Below are positions 56,341 through 64,000 of a stretch of DNA of 64,000 nucleotides, piece by piece. The notes beneath the pieces were generated by a model. The model saw only the letters and a list, made by a program, of their open reading frames with translations. It was not told the DNA's origin and did no database searches. A program made the position numbers and the translations under genes. The first letter of the stretch is position 1; each line of letters begins with the position of its first letter. The DNA comes from Crotophaga sulcirostris (Eukaryota > Chordata > Aves > Cuculiformes > Crotophagidae), in assembly GCA_013397455.1 (NCBI GenBank), contig VYZB01000219.1, positions 1,439,266 through 1,503,265 of the forward strand, given 5' to 3'.

Positions 56341-57248
56341 CACATGTAGAGAAAGTGATTAAAATATGTATATACGTGGGGCTCAATGTGTTTATATTCA
56401 GCAAAATAGCCTGCACGATGTGCAAGTTTTTCAAGCGTTCATGGTTCGGAACTTGGAATGGTGCAGGGATGAGTTAAGAATTACACAATTTGGTACTCAT
56501 TGTCCTTTTAAATACAACTTATTAATATTCAGGCAGTTTTTGATTACTGGCTCTTTACTCCAGACACTTGGAGAATTAAATGAGAGTTAAGGTGTGTTTG
56601 AAGCAGTTATGCAAGGAATGTGTTAGCCCTGATCCCTCAGTAACCGTTGAGGTCAGCCCTCCTGAAGAAGTAGAAGAGCTCTTCACATATTTACAAAAAA
56701 GCCCCAACCATGTGGAACTTGAATTGGCTGATGGATCAAAAGCCTCCTACCCTCCAAAGTTGAAACTGTACCTGGTGCTGAAAGCACAGAGTGCCTCTGG
56801 GGATTGCAATATTTTTTCCTAGTGATATTTATTTACTGGGAGGGAATACAGAGATGCTTGAAAATAGCTGTAACTTGGAAAAAGTAGCACAGGATTTTTG
56901 TTTCTTGTTCCATCCTAAGCTAACCATGAGTTTAATCAGTAAATAATTTTTTTTTAAATCCTGTGTATCTGTATTACACAATTTCTGAAACTCTCAGAGC
57001 CCTCAGAGTGGTTTTGCTTGTGCAGTGCTTTGTCAGTCGGCACCTGGGCTTTGAAGGCCGGGATGTGAATTAAGGGAACTGTTCTGCTGAGGGGGTTCAG
57101 CCTGCAGTTTGTGTCTACAACTGCCTGTCAAAGGGATGTGAGATGGAGCCCTTGCTTAGCATTTCATGGACTTGGATCAGAGTAGTAATTCTGAACTGCA
57201 GAGCATTTTCGTGTATAATTTCATTTTAAAAACAAGTTACCTGGTTTA

Positions 57249-57550
57249 TCATAGAATCATAGAATGGTTTGGGTTGGAAGGGATCTTAAAGCCCATCCAG
57301 TTCCACCTCCCTGCCATGGGCAGGGACACCTCCCACTAAACCAGGCTGCTCAAGACCCCATCCAACCTGGCCTTGAACACTTCCAGGGAGGGGGCATTCA
57401 CAGCTTCCCTGGGCAACCTGTACCAGTGTCTCACCACCCACATTGTGAAGAATTTCTTCCTAATGTTAATCTAAATCTTCCCTCTTCCAGTTTAAAGCCA
57501 TTTTCCCTCATCCTATTCCTACAGACCCTTGTAAAAAGTCCTTCCCCATC
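57249..57550 (-). repeat. CR1 3'-end fragment, reverse orientation
   Basis: ATCATAGAATCATAGAATGG opens a reversed CR1 3' end with two tail units. The copy runs about 300 bp to GTAAAAAGTCCTTCCCCATC. Confidence 0.95.
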
Positions 57551-58356
57551 CTCTGAAGACACAGCCCATGGTGCTCAGACTTCTGATGTTAACTTCATCT
57601 TAAGTCAGAACATACGACATATGAAGAGATATGCAGTTCTGTATTTACAGAAGCTCAGCAAATTAATTTTTTAACAAGGTTCAGATGAAGACTAATAATT
57701 TTGAAACAGAGTTAAAATAATGGCACTAATTCCCAGTCACCAAAGCATCAGTGATTAAACAAGAGAACTTGCTTAGTACCTGCTTGTATTTAGAATCTGC
57801 AAAAATAACTGTTCAGGGACATGGAGATAAAGAATGACTTGAGATTTTCTTTCTCTGAGTGGAAACAGGAGCAGGTGACCATTGGGTTTGGGAGGTTTAC
57901 TGATCTGGACAAAACATGAGGTGTCAAACCGGGTGTATGAAAACATTAGGTATCTGTTAAACACCTCACATTGACAGGTTGTGGTCAGACTATGGTGTTT
58001 GGTTTTAGTGACTCAAAACATGAACTGGACAAGCTTCTTGGTGGTTAGGCAGAGGCCAAATAAAAATACCACCTTATTTTCAGTATGAGGGTTTTTTTTC
58101 TAGTTTTGCCTTCAGCTGTTGGATCTTGGTAGACATTTTTAGTATTTGAAGTCTATTTTTGTTTGAACTTCCAGCAATAGCTACACTAAAATAAAACCTG
58201 GCAGCTGGCAGAATAGCTTGCTAGGTAAGAAATGAGGCTTACTGAGCTGAATTTGTGCTTACATAAATAGTTTAATTTAAGCTGAAACAAGTAGTTACTG
58301 AAACAGATGTCAAATATTAGCATGTTCGTGGTCATCAGAGTTAACATGCAATTTTG

Positions 58357-58410
58357 AATCATAAAATATCTCAACTTGGAAGGGACCCGTAAGGATCATT
58401 GATTCCAACT
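58357..58410 (-). repeat. short CR1 3'-end remnant abutting another CR1
   Basis: AATCATAAAATATCTCAACT and TTGGAAGGGACCCGTAAGGA look like the last about 50 bp of a CR1 in reverse. It is cut off where a second reversed CR1 begins at 58411. Confidence 0.75.
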
Positions 58411-58682
58411 CATAGAATCATTAAGGTTGGAAGAGATCTCTAAGTTCATCCAGTCCAACAGTCAGCCCCACATCACTGTGCCTACTAAACCATGTCCCCA
58501 AGTACCACCTCTACATTCTTTATGATCCCCTTCAGGAATGGAGACTACACCACTACCCTGGGCAGCCTGTGACAATGCTTCATCACTCTTGCAGTAAAGA
58601 AACCTTCCCTAATATCCAGTGTAAATCTCCCCTGCTACAAACTGAGTCCGTTTCCTCTTGTAACTCTCTGCTCCTCACAGGG
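58411..58682 (-). repeat. CR1 fragment, reverse orientation, left arm of an inverted pair
   Basis: CATAGAATCATTAAGGTTGG opens the reversed 3' end, followed by CCCACATCACTGTGCCTACT and ACCATGTCCCCAAGTACC. It is the same subfamily as the sense copy at 59020-59706, which carries the reverse complements of these segments. Confidence 0.93.
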
Positions 58683-59019
58683 CTACCTAAAACTAAATGA
58701 AGTTTAACTTGATGAACCATAGAGCTTTGTTTTCAAAGTGCTTTATAGTGACTGTGGACAGGGGATTGAGTTTATCTACCATCAGAAATTTTCAGAAATT
58801 CTAGATTTGGAAAGTAATTTGGCTGTTTGCTCTATTTTCTGCTTTTCTCAAGGGATCTTCTTTTTTTGCCTAAAGATACCACTTGATTATCCCACTAAAT
58901 TAAAAAAATACACATATTTTATCTTGTTACATAATTAATGGAGAGCTGTTGCAAGGCACCAATTTGTTTAGGTACCCTGAGCGAGGCTAAACCTGTAACT
59001 GGAGGTGTGTATACACTAC

Positions 59020-59706
59020 AGACCTGGGGAAGAGTGGCTGGAAAGCTGCCTGGCAGAAGAAGATGTGGAGATGCTGGTTGTCAGTGGCTGAACATGAGCC
59101 AGCAGTGGCCCAGGTAGCCAAGAAGGACACAAGCATCCTGGCTTCGATCAGCTGGAGCAGGGCAAGGATTGTGCCCCTGCACGCGACACTGGTGAGGCCG
59201 CACCTCGAATCTTGGGTTCAGTTTTGGGCTTCTCACTCCAAGAAAGATATTGAGAGGCTGGAGCGTGTCCAGAGAAGGGAATGGAGCTGGGGAAGGGTCT
59301 CGAGAACAGGGGTTCTGTGGGAGCAGCTGAGGGACCTGGGGCTATTTAGCCTGGAGGAGGCTGAGGGGAGACCTCATGGCTCTCTGCAGCTCCTGGAAAG
59401 GAGGTTGTGGTGAGGTGGGTGCTGGTTTCTTCTCCCAAGTAACAAGTGATGGGACAAGAGGAAGTGGCCTCAAGTTGTACTAGGGGAGATTTAGATTGCA
59501 TATTGGGAAAAAGTTGTTCACTGAAAGAATGGTGAAACCCTGGCAGAGGCTGCCCAGGGCAGTGATGGAGTCTCCATCCCTGGAGGAGATCATAAAGAAT
59601 GTAGAGGAGACACTTGGGGACATGATTTAGTAGGCACGGTGATGTGGGGCTGAGGATTGGACTGCATGATTTTAGAGATCTTTTCCAGCCTTAAAGATTC
59701 TGTGTG
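59020..59706 (+). repeat. CR1 fragment, sense orientation, right arm of an inverted pair
   Basis: It starts near GACCTGGGGAAGAGTGGCTG. It carries decayed reverse-transcriptase C-terminal coding (VQFWASHSKKDIERLERVQR) and ends CCAGCCTTAAAGATTCTGTG. At about 690 bp it is the longest CR1 copy in the window. The frame is broken after about 115 codons. Confidence 0.95.
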
Positions 59707-61278
59707 TTGATACTGCGGCTGTCTTCTCTGTGAAGCCAGATGTCTTTATTGCCCAGTTGGAATAACTGTTCATACCTTTTATGCTCACTCCTTTGATACA
59801 GGAATCTTTTTGTGTTGTTCCTTCGTATCTAGCCTATGACTGTACTTTTGCAAGAGTTTTTTTAAGGGATGAATCCTTGCAGAAGTTTGAGTAAGGACGC
59901 TTTGTCAATCACCTCCTCCTTCTGGCCTGGTGTTTGGAAGCACTGTAGTGTTTGTACATTGCTGTGGAGACTGATGTGTATGGATTTTTGAGGGATGTGA
60001 TAGGTAAGGGATTTGGTCCTTGCTGCGAGAAGAGCTGATTTGCATCTTGTGCAGTTTCAGTTGGTGGTTCTCCAGCTTCATGTAGTGTTTGTGCTGCAGT
60101 AGGTTTTTATTAAGAGTCTCACAGTAGTTAAAAGAAGAAAATCCCCTCCTGTCCTTGACGAAGTATCGAGTTGTTGTTAATAAACACTGGTTCCTGGATT
60201 AGAAATGGTGACCATTGCATTCTAAGGAGAGGGTTGTATTGATCTTGAAATGCTTTAAGCCATTCAGGGTTTTCTGGCTCTGTTAAAAGCAGGAAGCCAC
60301 GAGGGTCACACGCTCATTTCTTTTAGATGGTAAAGATAGTTACCCAGCTTTCTACAATACTGTTGTGGTCCTGTTGTGTAGAGGATGGTGGATTCCTCAC
60401 CTCCTCTGCGTGAATGTCTAATTAATGCCTTCAGCAACCCTGGCGCTGGCAGAGCTGGTTCCAGGAGGCAGTTCGAGTGCACAGAGCCTCAGCTTAATCT
60501 GATGTGTTTGACTTCAAGATATCCAAGTATGTATTAGTTATTTTTTATTGTTCTTTGACCTCTCTGAAGTCAGATGTAGATGGGGTTTATTCAGGGAGAT
60601 CAGAACCTGTTTAGCGCAGCTGTTTTGATTAGTTTTGCTTATTTTGTAATTTTACCTGAAATTTCCTGTTATCTTTTCCAGCGAGAGGGCATTTTGTCAA
60701 AAATTAGATTTTTGAAGACTTAGCTTGATCTGTAACTCAGATCAGAATTACTGATTTAGTCTCAAGAAGAGTGGAAAGTAGGAAGTCCTGTTTTCTCTAG
60801 CTTTCCCTTTCATCATCACCAAAAAGATAATAATTCAAGACTGCTATTCTTTTTTTTTTGAGGTATACGTCTATTGTTTAGTTTTGTTCCTCCATCCTTT
60901 GTATCCTGTGAACTCCCTCTTTGCTGGGGATGAGTTCCTCACTGGAGGAACCTGCCGCTTTTGTCTGCCTTGCTAGGTGCTGCTCCTGCAGCTGTGTCTC
61001 TTGTCCCAGTTCCCAGGATTGCTGTTGTCACTTTTATAATTGCTCTCTCGATACTGGAACTAAAATTGGGTTAAAGTACAAAGCTGCCCCATGCTGTTTC
61101 TCCTCAGAGTCAATTAAGTGACTGAAGGCACTCCCAAGTCCTGAAGCGTGATGCAGACCCAGGTGTTACCTGCCTGTAGCTAACAGAAATCCAGTTAACC
61201 GGTACAGGTTTGATAGATTCCTCTAGAAAAGAGGCAGCTTTTTTTCATACACCTCACGACTTCATCTACAGAAAAACT

Positions 61279-61442
61279 CAGGTGGTGGAGTTGTCGTCCC
61301 TGGAGGTGTTTAAGAGGAGATTGGATGAGGCACTTAGTGCCATGGTTTAGATGATGGGTTGGTGTTGGTGTTAGTGTTACTCTTGGGTTATAGTTTGGAC
61401 TCGATGATCTCAAAGGTCCTTTCCAACCTTGTAATACTGTGA
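61279..61442 (+). repeat. short CR1 fragment of the TACTGTGA-tailed subfamily
   Basis: It runs from CAGGTGGTGGAGTTGTCGTC to CTTTCCAACCTTGTAATACT, ending GTGACC. It is in sense orientation. Confidence 0.94.
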
Positions 61443-63920
61443 CCACGTGTATGTGGAACTATTATGCTTGAGACACCAGTTTTAGTTGCTACTGAGTGTC
61501 TAAGAATCTTCACTGAAATGTGATTTATGAAGTTTTATAACATCTACAAATTTCTTTTGCCTTTGGGGATTATTCATGGCCTGTTTTCTTTTGAAAACTT
61601 TTCCTAATCTCCACAGGGAATGAGCTTTATATGATTAGGCTGCTTGTCGGTAACTCTTAAACCAGTTTGCCATGTTCATCTCCATCTCACAGAAATCCCA
61701 TCAACTGGAGGTATTGTGGAGCAGAAAGAATAAAGAAAACTTGAAGCTACTGCAGAACTAGGCGAGCAATATGGGATGCAAATCTTCAGGAAACAAGCTT
61801 TTACAATTCTGCAGCTTGTAGGGCAATCTGTAAGCCAGCCATTGCTGGTTTTAATGTTAATGAAAATAAAGGCAGAGGCTTTCCTCAATGTGACTTTATT
61901 CAGTTGGGTTATAGGAGCTATAAGGCAATGGAAATATCTATGCTTAGACCCATTGTTATCACTTCGCTGTTGCTGCTATTCCCAGTAGGGGATGGAGAGC
62001 GCTTATTCCAGGCTGACTAATTAAGGAATGACAGCTGGTTGGAAATATCATTCTGCTTTTGCAAGAGCTGTGAGCAACTTAACAAGAATTTCCGGAAAAA
62101 ATGAACTTACAAGCAGGATTAATTGACAATATTTAGAAGCTACGCTTCCACTGTGAGAAGCTGCCAGGCTCTTGTCTCTGTGCGGGTAAAACATCAAGGC
62201 AGTTTTATAGCAGGGGCTCATGGCCTCAGTGGAGTCACTGAATGAGAGGTTGTGATGCTGCTGCTGGAAATGGAGTGGAGTCCCTGTTACATCCACTATA
62301 AAGCTGCCTCGGAAGGCTGCCGAGGCAGCCAGCACAGGAGCTTTACCTGGAGGGTGGGGTAAGCAGCAAGGTGTGGGTTGAGGGGAGGGAGCAGTGTGAT
62401 GAAGAGAAGAGCTGAAGTTGTAGATGATAGGATAGTAGAATAGATGCCTATCTCCCTTCTTGCACAAGAGCTGGAGGCCTTCCCCAGCAAGGACTAGTGA
62501 CACCAGCTGTTAGGAATTCTGCAATTCTTTTGCCAAATGCTGTGGATGTACAGGACAGATTAAAGTTGTCTAATTGCTCCTTCCAGACATCAGGGCAGGA
62601 TCCACCCAATCATCTTTCAGGCTTTGGTTTGTAGACGTAAATGCCGTAGAGACACAGGACAGTCTCTGTACAGCATGTAAAATCCATCAAGTTAGGATGT
62701 ACATCATCTGGGGAATAACCCCCCAAGTTAAGTTTTTAAGACAGAAGTAGAGAGAATTTATTTGGAAGAGAAGATACAATATGGAAAATAAGTTCTTTAC
62801 TTGGGAGTAGAAAGGCCATCAAACTCTAGAATGTAGTAAGATGGTGTGGAGTGAGTTTAGGGTTGGAAAAGAGAAAAAGCAATAAACACTGTAGTAGATG
62901 CCATTAAATTAACGGGGCTACCTACTTTGCAATTAAATACATAAATACAATGTTAAATTCCCAGCCCGAAACTTCATTCATGTAGTCTGCCCTTGCATTC
63001 ATGGCCCAGATGTTGAGAAGTCATGGAGACATCTCTCAGCAGCAATACTGCCTGGGCCAGGTTGTCCATTTGTGGCTCTAAGACACTGTTCTAGCCAAGC
63101 TGCTCTCTGATCCTCTGAAGGAAGAGGGGTAAGTAGAGAGGGGCAGAAGAAATGCAGTTGTCCTACTTCTCCAATGTATCAGTGGACATGCCAAGGATGT
63201 AGTATCTCTTTAGTCTGCTACCCAGTTTTCTTTGCCTCAGCCACAGCGGCACGGTTGAGTTCAGTAGGTGCAAAATTGCTCTGCTCTCAGTAGCCTAGAG
63301 TGGAAGTCTGATCGTTTGGGATGGAGTCTGTGTTCTTGCACACTTTGTGTTACAGTGCTGCTCTGCTGTAGTTCTATTACATGTTCTAGAGTGAAAAGCT
63401 GTAACGTCTAGGAGGCAGTTCTTAGCCTACGTCCCAGGGAGCTGGTATTGATCTCTGAGATGTTTCCTAATAGAGGACCAGAAGAAAGCAATGGCAGTCT
63501 CGCTACTCTTACCCAAGGGAGTGTAGGTTGGGGCTAAGCTGATGTAATGTGGGATTTCTGTGGAATACGCTGACCCCAGCCATCCATGTTAGATATTCTC
63601 AGTGAGAATTCCTATTCCTTGCTCTTAGCTTACCCGATCAATGCGGGTATTTATCCTTCGAGTACAACAGGTGATGAGATACTCCTTACTCAGTAATAGA
63701 AAACACTGTTAACAACGTATAATCACTGTAATGAGTATTTCTACACATTCAAATTTAAAATACGATTTAAAAAGCCCCTGCGTAATTCCCTGGAGTGCTG
63801 TTTGCTGGTGCGGGCCTGCTGGGTACCAGGCAAACCAGCTGAGTTGTGCTCCCTCCTGTGGCACCCTGTGGTGGGAGAGCATTGTTCCCACATTGTCTGC
63901 ACATCAGTGATAGTGCTGGT

Positions 63921-64000
63921 TTCACAGTTTCACAGTATAACCAGGTTGGAAGAGACCTCCAAGATCATCAAGTCCAACCTATAAGCCAACACTAACACCA
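63921..64000 (-). repeat. CR1 3'-end fragment cut by the window edge
   Basis: TTCACAGTTTCACAGTATAA and GGTTGGAAGAGACCTCCAAG are a reversed CR1 3' end. The stretch CCAACCTATAAGCCAACACT matches the copy at 6.0 kb. It continues past the window. Confidence 0.93.

Larger units (their letters stand above)
43621..64000 (+). other. FBXW11: FBXW11 intron 2 (at least 20.4 kb, runs off the window)
   Basis: No further FBXW11 exon was recognised; the expected next segment begins ISNGTSSVIVSRKR. The intron carries eight or nine CR1 fragments and simple repeats. Unique open frames of unknown status occur at 48.1-50.1 kb (-) and 54.6-56.8 kb. No RNA gene was recognised. Confidence 0.75.

Overview
The window looks like a piece of a bird chromosome. 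The coding exons are vertebrate, with GT-AG introns, and the dominant interspersed repeat is CR1, the characteristic avian LINE, with about twenty fragments in both orientations. There is also one solo-LTR-like element. I see no bacterial-type operons, CRISPR arrays or recognisable tRNA/rRNA genes. The exact species cannot be read from this sequence alone.

Region 1 (1-11.3 kb) holds the 3' two thirds of ETF1 (eukaryotic release factor eRF1) on the + strand. Seven coding exons (2474-9325) join in frame to give 303 residues plus stop. They correspond to residues 135-437 of the 437-residue protein, including the catalytic GGQ. The earlier exons lie left of the window. The terminal exon continues into a 3'UTR of about 2 kb that ends near an ATTAAA signal at 11311. 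Two large CR1 insertions sit in ETF1 introns, and one ends about 20 bp from a splice acceptor.

Region 2 (11.3-26.5 kb) is a gene-poor intergenic stretch, GC-rich in parts. It contains CR1 fragments, a 590-bp solo LTR with a 5-bp target-site duplication (22.6-23.2 kb), and a degenerate GC-rich minisatellite at 25.96-26.72 kb.

Region 3 (26.5-64 kb) starts with a CpG-rich promoter (CCAAT box and CRE-like site). It continues with the first two coding exons of FBXW11 (beta-TrCP2, an SCF ubiquitin-ligase substrate receptor) on the + strand: 26916-26960 and 43519-43620. Intron 1 is 16.6 kb and intron 2 runs past the window end. The F-box and WD40 exons are therefore not included. The introns hold more CR1 fragments and several open frames of unknown status, given as findings rather than genes.

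The two genes are transcribed in the same direction. They act in unrelated processes (translation termination; phosphodegron-directed ubiquitination), and nothing in the sequence links them functionally. No convincing new biological system was found. The most useful leads are the CR1 next to an ETF1 splice acceptor, the ETF1-FBXW11 adjacency, the inverted CR1 pair at 58.4-59.7 kb, and a few unexplained open frames in FBXW11 intron 2.
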